Assembly (NCBI GenBank): GCA_036389375.1
Contig: DASVQA010000032.1
Coordinates: 1-19,061, forward strand
DNA length: 19,061 bases
Direction of reading: 5' to 3'
Source: QHXQ01 sp036389375
Lineage (GTDB): Bacteria > Acidobacteriota > Blastocatellia > Pyrinomonadales > Pyrinomonadaceae
Position 1 is the first letter of the stretch, and every line of letters begins with the position of its first letter. The position numbers were made by a program, and so were the translations under genes. The notes under the pieces were generated by a model, which did not search any database, was not told the DNA's origin, and saw only the letters and a list, made by a program, of their open reading frames with translations. This document shows, piece after piece, positions 10,921 to 18,766 of this stretch.

Positions 10921-11201
10921 TGACCCGCAGACCTGCGTCAGGATATTTGGCGGCCGCTTGCACACAGATTGCGCGTAGACACTTGAGGATTCAAGCGAAG
11001 CGCTCGCACCGACCCGGTCGCGTGTGACGTGGTCTAATCTTTCAGAGTTCAGGAAAAAGAAGATGCTTGACGCTAGGACGCCGCTTCACAGAACCGGGAT
11101 CGGCCCCCGACCTCGCGGCTAACGTCTGTCGTCGAACGGGCAGAGAGATGTCGCTTCTCTACCGGCCAGCACCTAAAGTCGCGCGCGGGAAAGAAGCACG
11201 T

Positions 11202-12083
11202 CTATTCACCTGCGTAGCTGATCTCTTGTCGGCGGATGTGAAGGCCGGCGAGGACGAGTGTCAACGCAGTGAAGAGAAGCAGGCTGGGGACGGAAATCCA
11301 GGCGGGCGTCGGCTCGGCGAGCACGGCAAAGGGGCCTTGCGGCGGGGGGACGGGCACGAGCGATTGAAGGTAATGAATGACGCTCACCTTCTTCAGCAAC
11401 GGCGGCAGCAGAAAGTTGATCCACTCCCAACCGTAGAACAGCCCCGCCGGGATGATCGGGTTTCTGAAGAACAAACCTACGATCAGAAAAACTGCTCCGT
11501 ACCCGATGCACGCGAGCACCGTAATGCCGGTGTACGTGAGTGCCTGCCCGAAACCGGGGCCGTTGAAAACATACTCCGCGCTCTGTGCCGGGAAGAGGCC
11601 GAAGTAGAGCAGGGCGAATGAGCCGAGCGTCGAGATGCCGAACAGCGTGACGGTCGCCACCAGCCCCGATAAGTATTTCCCGACAACGAGCACTTCGCGG
11701 CGCACGGGCGCGAGAAAGTAGTAGTGCAAACTCCGGTCAACGATCTCGCCGCGAAACAGATTCATGAAGACCCACGCGCAACCGAAGAAGAGGAGCGTGC
11801 GCAGGATCAGCGCGCCGTAGATGACTGAGTAAGCGATGCGCACCTCACCGAAGTCCTCGGTCTCCCCCCCCGCGGACGGCAAGAAGACGACGACCGCCGC
11901 GAGCACCGTCAGCGGCAGCCCCGCGAGCATGTAGAGCAGCAGGGCGCGGCGGCCGAGGAAGTTCTTCCCGAGTTCGAGGCGCAGGACGGCGAGCGTCTGC
12001 CGCGCCCAGAGCGACCAGTTAGGATGCGCCGCCTCGCTGCCCTCTGCCACACGCTTCTCCCTCGTTTCAACTGTCGAACTCAA
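11202..12083 (-). CDS. ABC-2 type transporter permease (second pair)
   Basis: A 293-residue integral membrane protein, last gene of a four-gene export operon. Six hydrophobic segments are visible near residues 46-68, 86-109, 138-161, 183-206, 210-230 and 262-282. The cytoplasmic loop after TM2 reads FRGEIVDRSLHYYFLAPVRR (110-129), a pattern typical of ABC-2 permeases that pair with NatA-like ATPases. The start is TTG at 12083, which shares TTGA with the stop of the ATPase before it. GGAGGG lies 8 bases upstream and supports this start. It presumably forms a dimer with two copies of the preceding ATPase. The substrate is unknown. Confidence 0.85.
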   Translation of the reverse strand: MSSTVETREKRVAEGSEAAHPNWSLWARQTLAVLRLELGKNFLGRRALLLYMLAGLPLTVLAAVVVFLPSAGGETEDFGEVRIAYSVIYGALILRTLLFFGCAWVFMNLFRGEIVDRSLHYYFLAPVRREVLVVGKYLSGLVATVTLFGISTLGSFALLYFGLFPAQSAEYVFNGPGFGQALTYTGITVLACIGYGAVFLIVGLFFRNPIIPAGLFYGWEWINFLLPPLLKKVSVIHYLQSLVPVPPPQGPFAVLAEPTPAWISVPSLLLFTALTLVLAGLHIRRQEISYAGE

Positions 12084-13045
12084 CTTACGCGCCCTCCATC
12101 GGAACTGATCAAGTATTGGTAAACGGCATTTAGGTCGTCGTCCGCAGGGGCGACTGATTCGACCTGTAGGTTATTCTCTGTCACGAGCCGGTTGAGCAGG
12201 AGGTAGAAGTCGTCGGGCCGGCGCGTCCTGACGAACAGCCCCTGCCGGTCGTCGTGAATGCGCGCCTCGATGGTGTGCTCGTGCTCGAAGAGGCGCGCGG
12301 CTAAAACCTGCGGGCGGTCGCAGCGTACGAAGATCTGCATCGGGTGCTCCTCGATCTCGTCGCGCACGCCATGCACGTCGCCCTCTGCGACGACGTAGCC
12401 GTTGTGCATCAGTACGACGCTGTCCGACATCATGTCAACTTCGTGCAGGATGTGGCTTGAGATGACGAGGTACAAGCCTTCCGCAGCGAGCGACTGAAAC
12501 AGACGGATGATCTCGGCGCGCGCCATCGGGTCGAGGCCGTTCAACGGCTCGTCGAGGATGAGCACCGAAGGGTTGTGCGCGAGCGACTGCGCGAGCCGGA
12601 TGCGCTGCCTCATGCCTTTGCTGTAACCCGCCACCTTGCGCTCGGCCGCGTCCTGCATCGACACGCGTTCGAGCGCCGCCTGCGTCAAAGCCCGCACCTC
12701 ACCCCGCGCGTAGCCATGCACGCTCAGGTAGAACTCGATGAACTCGCGCCCGGTCACGCCGCGCGGGAAAGAATCGAACTGCGAGCAGTAGCCGACTTTG
12801 CGGAAGAGTTTTTCTGGGTCGTGCGGGCTTGTGCCGAGCACGCTGATCGTCCCGCGCGTCGGGCGCAGCAGCCCCGTCATCAAGTTCATCAGCGTCGTCT
12901 TGCCCGAACCGTTCGGGCCGACAAGGCTCGTGATGCCCGGCGCGATGGAGAGGTTGACGCGGTTGACGCCGAGTATCTCGCCGTAGAACTTCGAGACGCC
13001 CTCGAAGAGGATCATCTGTTCCGAGGTGGCCCCCGCCGTCGTCAT
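12080..13045 (-). CDS. ABC-2 exporter ATP-binding protein (second pair)
   Basis: A 321-residue ATPase. Walker A is GPNGSGKT (43-50), the Q-loop Q89 sits in YCSQFDSF, and the signature is the YSKGMRQ variant (141-147). Walker B is VLILDEP (161-167), the D-loop NGLDP and the switch histidine H198 in SSHILHEV. All catalytic parts are present. Residues after about 235 form a C-terminal extension as in drug, sodium or polysaccharide exporters. The frame stays open upstream to 13177, but ATG at 13045 is right: it overlaps the permease stop as ATGA, has AGGTG just upstream, and leaves the fold beginning at residue 12. It should energise the permease that overlaps its end. Confidence 0.9.
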   Translation of the reverse strand: MTTAGATSEQMILFEGVSKFYGEILGVNRVNLSIAPGITSLVGPNGSGKTTLMNLMTGLLRPTRGTISVLGTSPHDPEKLFRKVGYCSQFDSFPRGVTGREFIEFYLSVHGYARGEVRALTQAALERVSMQDAAERKVAGYSKGMRQRIRLAQSLAHNPSVLILDEPLNGLDPMARAEIIRLFQSLAAEGLYLVISSHILHEVDMMSDSVVLMHNGYVVAEGDVHGVRDEIEEHPMQIFVRCDRPQVLAARLFEHEHTIEARIHDDRQGLFVRTRRPDDFYLLLNRLVTENNLQVESVAPADDDLNAVYQYLISSDGGRVS

Positions 13046-13962
13046 CGAATCACCTCGTAAGCGCGAACTTTGCGCGCGAGCAGCAAGAGGCAGACGAGGC
13101 AGATTAGAGCGACCACCAACCAAGAAGCCCACAGCGGCGGCTCGCGCAACACGACATCGGCGAACCTTCGGCCCCAAGCGTCCTCTACGTTAAAGTTACC
13201 CACCTCGCGCATGAAGGTGCCGAAGAGGCCGCGCCAGATGTTTCTAATCAAAGCCGCGGGGCTGATCAAATTCCCCAGCCGCGTTAGAAACAGGCTGTTG
13301 ACCATTTCGCCGATGGCCGACGGGATGAAGAACAAGCCGAGCAGCGCGCCGCTCGCCACGACGCGCCACCGCACCCACGCCGAGATCGCCAGCGCCAGCA
13401 GCGCGAGCAGCACGATCCACGTCATGCTCCCGACGAAGATCGCCCCCGCCAGCCGCAAATTCGACACGATCCAGCGCGCGCCTTCGAGATAAGCTTGCAG
13501 GAGAAAGAGCAGGAGGCCCGGCACCCACGTCACGAGCGACAGCAAAACGATGAGCACCATCATCTTGCCGAGCACGTATTCGGCGCGCGAGAAGGGGCGG
13601 CACAGGTAGAGCGGCAAGCCGTTATTCGCCAGATCGCGCGAGACGAGCACGGGGCCGACGAGCACCGCGAGGATGAAGGCGAGCCAGCCCTGAACTTCGA
13701 TGAAGAACTGGAAGAACGACGCGTCTATCGGTAACAACTCGCGCACGTTAATTTTCATGAGCGCGATGGCATTCGTGTTGTGATGCAGGTAGATCACGAT
13801 CGCCGCGACCAGCGGGTAGATGAAGCACAGGCAGAAGATCGCGGTCAGGAACTTCGACCCGAACACGTCACGCAGCGCATAGCGCGGGAGGACGAGAAAG
13901 CGCGACCACTCCGGCGTGAGCCTGCCTTCGTAGCGCGCGTAACTGTTTTCAAATACGGCCAA
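13042..13962 (-). CDS. ABC-2 type transporter permease (first pair)
   Basis: A 306-residue membrane protein with six hydrophobic segments near 38-58, 86-108, 135-157, 176-197, 202-222 and 277-296. The segment RDLANNGLPLYLCRPFSRAEYVLGK (about 109-133) is the conserved cytoplasmic coupling region of ABC-2 permeases. A loop of roughly 50 residues before the last TM probably faces outside. The start is TTG at 13962 with a strong AAGGAGG 8 bases upstream, giving a 14-base overlap with the ATPase gene. It shows no close similarity to the other permease of the operon, so this is not a simple tandem duplication. Confidence 0.85.
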   Translation of the reverse strand: MAVFENSYARYEGRLTPEWSRFLVLPRYALRDVFGSKFLTAIFCLCFIYPLVAAIVIYLHHNTNAIALMKINVRELLPIDASFFQFFIEVQGWLAFILAVLVGPVLVSRDLANNGLPLYLCRPFSRAEYVLGKMMVLIVLLSLVTWVPGLLLFLLQAYLEGARWIVSNLRLAGAIFVGSMTWIVLLALLALAISAWVRWRVVASGALLGLFFIPSAIGEMVNSLFLTRLGNLISPAALIRNIWRGLFGTFMREVGNFNVEDAWGRRFADVVLREPPLWASWLVVALICLVCLLLLARKVRAYEVIR

Positions 13963-14911
13963 GCTCGTGCCCTCCTTTGGCCGCGCCGCTCTCTTCGCCT
14001 TCCATCGCCTTGAGAAAAATGTCTTCGAGCGAATCGCGCTTGTAGTTCAAGCGCCGGATCTGAATCTGCCGCTCGAAGGCTAAACGATAAAGATCATCGA
14101 TCTCGACGCCGTCCTGCATCACGAGTTTAATGCGCCGCTCGCCCGCGAGCGCGTACTCGCAGCCCAACCCGCCGATGGCTTCGGCGAACGCCGCGCGGTC
14201 GCCCCCGCGTGTCTCAAGTTCGATGAACTTGCGGTTCGCTTTGCGCTCTTCGTCAAGGTTGCAGTTGGCGGCAATGCGCCCGTCCTTCAAGACGAGGATT
14301 TCGTCGCAGCATTCCTCAACGTCGCGCAATAGGTGCGATGAGAGCAGGATGCGCGCCCGGCCGCTGTCGCGTATCTCTTGAATCAGGCGGATCATGCGTC
14401 CCCGCGTCGGCGGGTCAAGCCCGTTTGTCGGCTCGTCCAAAATGAGCAAACGCGGCCCATGCACGATAGCCTGCGCGAGTTTAGCTAGTTGCTTCATGCC
14501 GAGCGAATAGGTATCAACCGGGCGGTAGCGCGCTTCGCCCAAGCCCACGTAGAAGAGGGCTTCGTGCGCGCGTTCGAGCGCCGCTTCGGAAGGGATGCCG
14601 GAGAGTTCGGCCATCAGCCGGACAAAGCGGACGCAAGACATTTTGGCGATGAACGAATCGCGCTCCGGCATGTAGCCGACCGCCGCGCGCAGACGCTTGG
14701 CATTCGTTGCGATGTCTTCGCCGAGTATGCGCACCGTGCCGGCGCTCGGCGCGTGAAAGCCGAGCAGCGTGTGAATGAGCGTCGTCTTGCCCGCACCGTT
14801 TGGGCCGAGCAGACCGACGGCGCGACCCTTGACCGTCCCGCTCAAGTCCTTCAGGATCGCCCGCCTGCCGAACGTGACACTCAAACCGTTGAGTTCGATC
14901 AAAGAGTTCAT
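13949..14911 (-). CDS. ABC-2 exporter ATP-binding protein (first pair)
   Basis: A 320-residue ATPase, first gene of the operon. Walker A is GPNGAGKT (36-43), the signature is the YSLGMKQ variant (135-141), Walker B is LLILDEP (155-161), NGLDP follows, and the switch histidine is H193 in SSHLLRDVEE. The Q-loop reads GYMPERDSF: a proline-glutamate pair replaces the usual glutamine, as is common in this exporter subfamily. A C-terminal extension of about 80 residues follows. The ATG at 14911 has no visible Shine-Dalgarno. A candidate -10 (TAGAAT) ends only 13 bases before it, so the message may be nearly leaderless. It pairs with the permease overlapping its end. Confidence 0.9.
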   Translation of the reverse strand: MNSLIELNGLSVTFGRRAILKDLSGTVKGRAVGLLGPNGAGKTTLIHTLLGFHAPSAGTVRILGEDIATNAKRLRAAVGYMPERDSFIAKMSCVRFVRLMAELSGIPSEAALERAHEALFYVGLGEARYRPVDTYSLGMKQLAKLAQAIVHGPRLLILDEPTNGLDPPTRGRMIRLIQEIRDSGRARILLSSHLLRDVEECCDEILVLKDGRIAANCNLDEERKANRKFIELETRGGDRAAFAEAIGGLGCEYALAGERRIKLVMQDGVEIDDLYRLAFERQIQIRRLNYKRDSLEDIFLKAMEGEESGAAKGGHELGRI

Positions 14912-14924
14912 AAACTAATGAGCC

Positions 14925-14955
14925 ATTCTACGATCTGAAACATAAAATGATTCAA
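14925..14955 (-). promoter_or_regulatory. possible promoter of the four-gene ABC operon
   Basis: On the - strand, TTGAAT (14955-14950) is followed after 19 bases by TAGAAT (14930-14925). The spacer is longer than ideal. Transcription would begin within about 10 bases of the ATG at 14911. This agrees with the lack of a ribosome binding site but remains a guess. Confidence 0.3.
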
Positions 14956-14993
14956 ATAAAATTGCGCGGGCAGAGGACGCGTCCTCTGCCCGC
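14952..14993 (-). terminator. strong intrinsic terminator after the sigma/FecR operon
   Basis: Bases 14966-14993 form a perfect 28-bp palindrome (GCGGGCAGAGGACG and its complement), giving a 12-bp GC-rich stem with a CGCG loop. On the - strand it is followed by GCAATTTTATTT. It lies about 75 bases past the stop of the FecR protein gene and ends that transcript. There is no T-run on the + strand, so it works in one direction. The T-rich tail overlaps the presumed promoter region of the ABC operon. Confidence 0.85.
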
Positions 14994-15068
14994 ACGGTTC
15001 GCCGTTAAAGCACGCCGGGGATTGAGTCCCCTGTGCTTCCCTTCATCATCGTTTTGCGGCTCCCGCCT

Positions 15069-17768
15069 TCACCGCGTCCGCTCGTGCTTCTCGCTCATCG
15101 CGTTCATCAGAATGTTTTGCATTGCGAACGAGTTCGGCAGACCGAGCAGACTGTCGGGACTTAACCCGAACGGCCCGCCTTCGGTGTTTGCCGCGAGCGT
15201 GATGCGGTCGCCCTGCGCGTAAGCGTAGGCCAGCGTCGGCGGCATCGCGGCGGCGGCGGCGAGCGCCCCGCGCTGGCTCTCCGGCGCGTGCTCCGCCAAC
15301 GGGCGCAGGACGGGCGCGAGGTCGTGGTAAAGGATCGCGGAGAAGTTCGCGTTCCCGTCCGCCGGCATCGTCTCTCTGAAGCGCGCCGAACGCAAGAGTG
15401 TGTTGCCGGATTCGCGGTACTTCAAGGCGCGATCCAGCAGCGCGCGGCTCGGCGTGGCGACGAGGTAGCCGTTCACAAAGGTGTAGTGCGCTTCGAGGCC
15501 GAAGTCGGCTGAGCGCAGGGTGTAAATTGTGCGGCCGCCATCGGTCGTGTTCTCCCAGCGCAATCCGCCCTTGCCGCCGAGCCTAGCCCAAACGTTCAGC
15601 TTCTCAACCACGCGCTCAAGCGAAGCCTGCAAGTGGGCTTGATCGCCCACCTCAAGGATCATCTTCCATGAGGGGGTCGGGAGCAGCGGGCCGTCGATGG
15701 CGAAGGCGAACTCGCCGCCCAACGGCGCGGCCAAGTCGCGCCGTATGTCGATGCCCTGCTGCGCTTCGAGCGCGCGCAGTTGGCGACGCAAATCGGGCTG
15801 CACCGTTTCAAGGAAGCCGAGCAGATCGTCAACCAGCAACGCGGGTTCTTTAACGACGAAGGCGGTCGCCACGTTCGCGTCCGGCGAGACAAAGTCGAGC
15901 GCGCCCATCGCGCCCGGCGCGGCGAGCCACGAAGCGATCCCGCGCCGCGGCTCGTTGAAGGTCAGCACGGCGCGGCTCTGCGTCTTCTCGTTCAAATCCT
16001 TCTGCTCGACGACGAGGTGTTTCAGGTTCATCAATCCAAGCTGGCGGAAGCCCTCGACGCGCTGTGCGCCGCCCGGCTTCGTGCCATCCTCGCGCGCAAT
16101 CTGACCGACGAGTTTTTCTAAATCGGCGGCGACCACAAGCCCCGCACCCTCGCGGTAGACTTCAGCCAGACGTGTGTGAAAAGACGTGCCGACGAAACGG
16201 TTCGTGCTCGTGTTGTTGAGCGTCGTGGCAAGCTGACGTAGATTCTCGATCTGCGGCGACGCGGCGAAAAGATCGTTGCGAATCCAGACGAAGATTTCAT
16301 CTTTGCCGGGCGCGCCGTTCGATTGTGGGATAGCCGCGAGCGGGTCATCAACGATACGAATCGCCGGGCCGTTCTTGCCTTCGCGGGCGAACTGGGCGAT
16401 CTGCCCTTCGAGGTACGGGCGGAAATCGGCCGCGTTCTTCAATTCGCCGAGCACAAGAATGTTGCCCGGCTCGTTTTTCGCGTCCAGACCCGCGCTGACT
16501 ACGATCTCGTCGCCGAGGTACGCGCCGAACTCACGCACGCGTTCGATGATCTGATCGGCCCCCGCGCCCTGCCCTGCGCGCCCTTCATTTTTCCACCACT
16601 CTTTGAGCGCGGGATTCTGGTTGATGCGCTCCTGCATAACGCGGTACGAGTCAGCGAGCCGCTGGCTCAGATTAGGGAGCGCGGCGTAAAGGATAGTGCC
16701 TTCGGGCACGAGATCGAGGAAGCGCGAGGAGTAGCGCACGCCGGGGCGCGGGGCGCGCGCGTTAATGTCCTGCCGCAGATTCGTTAACTCCGCCGCCAGT
16801 TGCGTGTAGCGCGCGGCGTTGCGGCTCCATGCAACTTCCTGCGTGAGCGAGATGGGTTCGAGGCGCGCGTTGGTCGTCACCTGTTCGCCGGGATGCAAGA
16901 CATCGTCTTTGCCGGCATGATCGACATGCACTTCGCCTTCGACGACCGAAACGCGCGATCCCTTCGTGCCGCTGCCGACGAAGAAGATCGTGCCCGTGAC
17001 GGAGACGAGCGAATCCGGCGTGGCGATGTAGAGATGGCGTTCGCGCTGCTTCGCCGCCTCGACCGCCACGTCGCCGCGTTCGAGTTTGACGGTGACGCCC
17101 TTCGTGTTCTCGGTGATCGACAACTCGCTGCGCTCGCGCATCTCGACGAGCGAGCCGTCTGCGAGGCGCAACACGGCGTTTGCATCTTTGGCCGTGCGCA
17201 CGCGCTCGCCCTTTTGAATCTGTGCGCCCGTTCGGAGCGCGTGGCTCTCCGTTTCGGAAACGCGGTACAGATCGCCGTCCGCGCGCTCGACGGTTGCGGC
17301 GAGCGTTCTGCCGGAGAGGTCGAGGCGCTCGACGAAGAAGATCGCGGCGAGTCCGAAGCACAGCAGCAGACCGGCGGCGATGCTCCAACGCCACACCGGG
17401 GCGAGCGACCTGTGCCTCGTCTGCGCAGGTTTAACTTGCGCCGCCACTTGCGGCGTACCCGTGCGCGCCGCCTTCAAAGCTTTGCGGCAAGGGATGCACT
17501 CGTGGGTATGGTCTTCGAGCAGCAGCGAGCGCGCCGCCGAAAGCTCTCCGCGCAGGTAAGCAGGGATGAGCGATTGGTAATCCGCGCAGCCGCCGAACGG
17601 ATCGGCGGCCGGGGCATCAATCAACTTCTGGCCCGAGGCTTGCTCGGAGACACGCGCCCAGACGCGCGAGGCTGCATCATCCACCGCCGACTGATCGGCG
17701 CGCTCGTCGCGCACGCCGGCCACAACCTTGTCTAAAATGGCATCAAGCTCTTTTCTGTTACGCTTCAT
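15069..17768 (-). CDS. FecR-domain anti-sigma-like membrane protein with a long DUF3352-like C-terminal region
   Basis: An 899-residue protein. Residues 1-110 are cytoplasmic with a zinc-finger anti-sigma pattern: C61, then H87-x3-C91-x2-C94. One membrane segment lies at about 126-146. A FecR domain follows (about 160-305, with LRTGAQIQKGERVRT, ADGSLVEMRE, TPDSLVSVTGTIF, VVEGEVHV). The remaining ~590 residues, starting LVPEGTILYAALPNL, resemble DUF3352-type extracytoplasmic proteins; that assignment is by eye and tentative. ATG overlaps the sigma gene stop as ATGA, with GGAG 8 bases upstream. The arrangement predicts that the N-terminus holds the sigma factor at the membrane while the outer part senses a signal. 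FecR/anti-sigma proteins are normally 300-400 residues, so the added domain is the odd feature. Confidence 0.85.
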   Translation of the reverse strand: MKRNRKELDAILDKVVAGVRDERADQSAVDDAASRVWARVSEQASGQKLIDAPAADPFGGCADYQSLIPAYLRGELSAARSLLLEDHTHECIPCRKALKAARTGTPQVAAQVKPAQTRHRSLAPVWRWSIAAGLLLCFGLAAIFFVERLDLSGRTLAATVERADGDLYRVSETESHALRTGAQIQKGERVRTAKDANAVLRLADGSLVEMRERSELSITENTKGVTVKLERGDVAVEAAKQRERHLYIATPDSLVSVTGTIFFVGSGTKGSRVSVVEGEVHVDHAGKDDVLHPGEQVTTNARLEPISLTQEVAWSRNAARYTQLAAELTNLRQDINARAPRPGVRYSSRFLDLVPEGTILYAALPNLSQRLADSYRVMQERINQNPALKEWWKNEGRAGQGAGADQIIERVREFGAYLGDEIVVSAGLDAKNEPGNILVLGELKNAADFRPYLEGQIAQFAREGKNGPAIRIVDDPLAAIPQSNGAPGKDEIFVWIRNDLFAASPQIENLRQLATTLNNTSTNRFVGTSFHTRLAEVYREGAGLVVAADLEKLVGQIAREDGTKPGGAQRVEGFRQLGLMNLKHLVVEQKDLNEKTQSRAVLTFNEPRRGIASWLAAPGAMGALDFVSPDANVATAFVVKEPALLVDDLLGFLETVQPDLRRQLRALEAQQGIDIRRDLAAPLGGEFAFAIDGPLLPTPSWKMILEVGDQAHLQASLERVVEKLNVWARLGGKGGLRWENTTDGGRTIYTLRSADFGLEAHYTFVNGYLVATPSRALLDRALKYRESGNTLLRSARFRETMPADGNANFSAILYHDLAPVLRPLAEHAPESQRGALAAAAAMPPTLAYAYAQGDRITLAANTEGGPFGLSPDSLLGLPNSFAMQNILMNAMSEKHERTR

Positions 17769-18337
17769 GATTGTTTCTCCAAAAACTGGCCAATCTCACG
17801 ACGCAGACGCGTGCGCGCGCGGTGGAGTGTGACGGCGACGACCGTCGGCGAAGTGCCGAGCAGTTCGGCGATGCCGTTGTTGTCGTAGCCTTCGAAGTAG
17901 CGCAGCGCGAAGACGGTCGCGGCGCGCTCGCCCAGTTTCGCAATCGCATGGCGCAAGAGCGCACGCAACTCGCGGTCGGCGTGTTCCTGCTCCGGGCTGA
18001 AGTTCGGGTTTTTCAACTCCTGCGCGGATTCCATCGAATCGAACGAAACCAACCGCGCCCGCCCGCGCCCGCGCACAATGTCGAGCGCGGCGTTGACGGC
18101 GGCGCGGTGCAGGTAGCCCGCCGGACTCGGCGCGAGATCAGGCGTCTCGGCGTTCGAGGCCAGACGTAAAAAGATCGTCTGGAGAACGTCCTCCGCATCC
18201 GTAACACTTCCGGTAATGCGATACGCGGCGCGGAAAATCTGCTCGTGGTGATCGCGGAAGAGTCTCTCAAGTTCCCCCGCCCCCTGCGCTGCCGGGACGG
18301 CCCTTAAGCGGGCCGCTTTAGCTGCAACTGATTGCAC
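17765..18337 (-). CDS. ECF-type RNA polymerase sigma factor
   Basis: A 190-residue sigma-70 family protein with only regions 2 and 4. Region 2 spans about 24-90 (LFRDHHEQIFRAAYRITGSVTDAEDVLQTIFLRL). Region 4 spans about 123-183, with the helix-turn-helix in NNGIAELLGTSPTVVAVTLHRARTRLRRE. The frame is open upstream to 18478, but GTG at 18337 is favoured: GAAGGAG ends 6 bases before it and the length then matches the family. An in-frame ATG at 18367 has no ribosome site. The stop overlaps the FecR protein gene as ATGA, the usual sigma/anti-sigma pairing. ECF operons are often self-activated, but I could not find a clear GGAAC-type promoter upstream. Confidence 0.92.
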   Translation of the reverse strand: MQSVAAKAARLRAVPAAQGAGELERLFRDHHEQIFRAAYRITGSVTDAEDVLQTIFLRLASNAETPDLAPSPAGYLHRAAVNAALDIVRGRGRARLVSFDSMESAQELKNPNFSPEQEHADRELRALLRHAIAKLGERAATVFALRYFEGYDNNGIAELLGTSPTVVAVTLHRARTRLRREIGQFLEKQS

Positions 18338-18766
18338 ATCGTTCTCCTTCACACCGTCACTACACATATAACGCGCCCCGCAGCGGACTATTAACAACCC
18401 TGAAAAATTTATTTTCGTGCTTCGTAAAGAACATGGGCAATAACATACTTGCCACACCTGCCGCCTAAACCGACCCATGATCCGCAGGTAATTTGAGCTA
18501 TCTTCGACTACAAACTCTAGTCAGGTGAGTCAACTATGTTATTGCCCAAATTAGCCACCGACCTGAGCGACACATAGCGACTCCCCGTCGCCCGCCCGGT
18601 AGAGGCGTACCGCTTGGCGTTTCGTTTCTTCCGGGTGGCCCAGTGGCCTTGAGTCTGGAGTGTAGATGCGGGCACAGGCACTTGTTGCGTTGGCTGCCGG
18701 TGTGCGTATCCGGGAGATGGGAGACAGAATAAACATGGTCTTCCATCCAGTGAAGAGATTGAATCG
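18338..18766. other. 429-base gap between the sigma factor and the recombinase
   Basis: No supported gene is present. Short open frames on the - strand (for example 18534-18779) show no family features and overlap the recombinase end. The stretch holds the sigma operon leader, an AT-rich patch at about 18388-18420 that probably includes its promoter, and the 115-bp inverted repeat at 18434-18548. I looked for a tRNA or a direct att repeat and saw none. Confidence 0.5.
18434..18548. repeat. 115-bp imperfect inverted repeat beside the recombinase gene
   Basis: The outer 14 bp are perfect: TGGGCAATAACATA (18434-18447) and its complement (18535-18548). The symmetry continues inward: CACCTG (18455-18460) pairs with CAGGTG (18522-18527), with 7 bases between core and inner block on both sides. 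Over 27-bp arms, 24 positions match. The centre is 61 bp without further symmetry. No flanking target duplication is seen. It could be a recombinase site, a small non-autonomous element, or a structured RNA or operator. Confidence 0.6.

Larger units (their letters stand above)
10798..11201 (-). other. 404-base gap between the ABC operon and the second PadR gene
   Basis: No convincing gene is seen on either strand. It contains two adjoining dyads at 10882-10920 (listed separately). GCCGGC is repeated at 10822-10827 and 10834-10839 and could pair in the padR leader. On the - strand there is a T-rich run (CTTCTTTTTCC, about 11052-11062) without a clear hairpin before it. The promoter for padR-permease 3 must lie here. 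TTGACA on the - strand (10887-10882) is a good -35 candidate, but no well-spaced -10 follows. Confidence 0.5.

Noticed and set aside
11067..11621. A 184-codon open frame on the + strand
   Set aside because: Most of it lies antisense to the ABC-2 permease gene, and its composition (many charged residues, no motif) is that of a shadow frame in GC-rich DNA.
18338..18430. Classical GGAAC-type ECF promoter upstream of the sigma factor
   Set aside because: No convincing -35/-10 pair of that type could be found. TTAATA-18-TATATG is possible for a housekeeping promoter but weak.
18434..18548. Integron attC site
   Set aside because: The length and imperfect symmetry would fit, but the required GTTRRRY/RYYYAAC core triplets at the ends are not present, and the recombinase fragment gives no sign of being an integron integrase.
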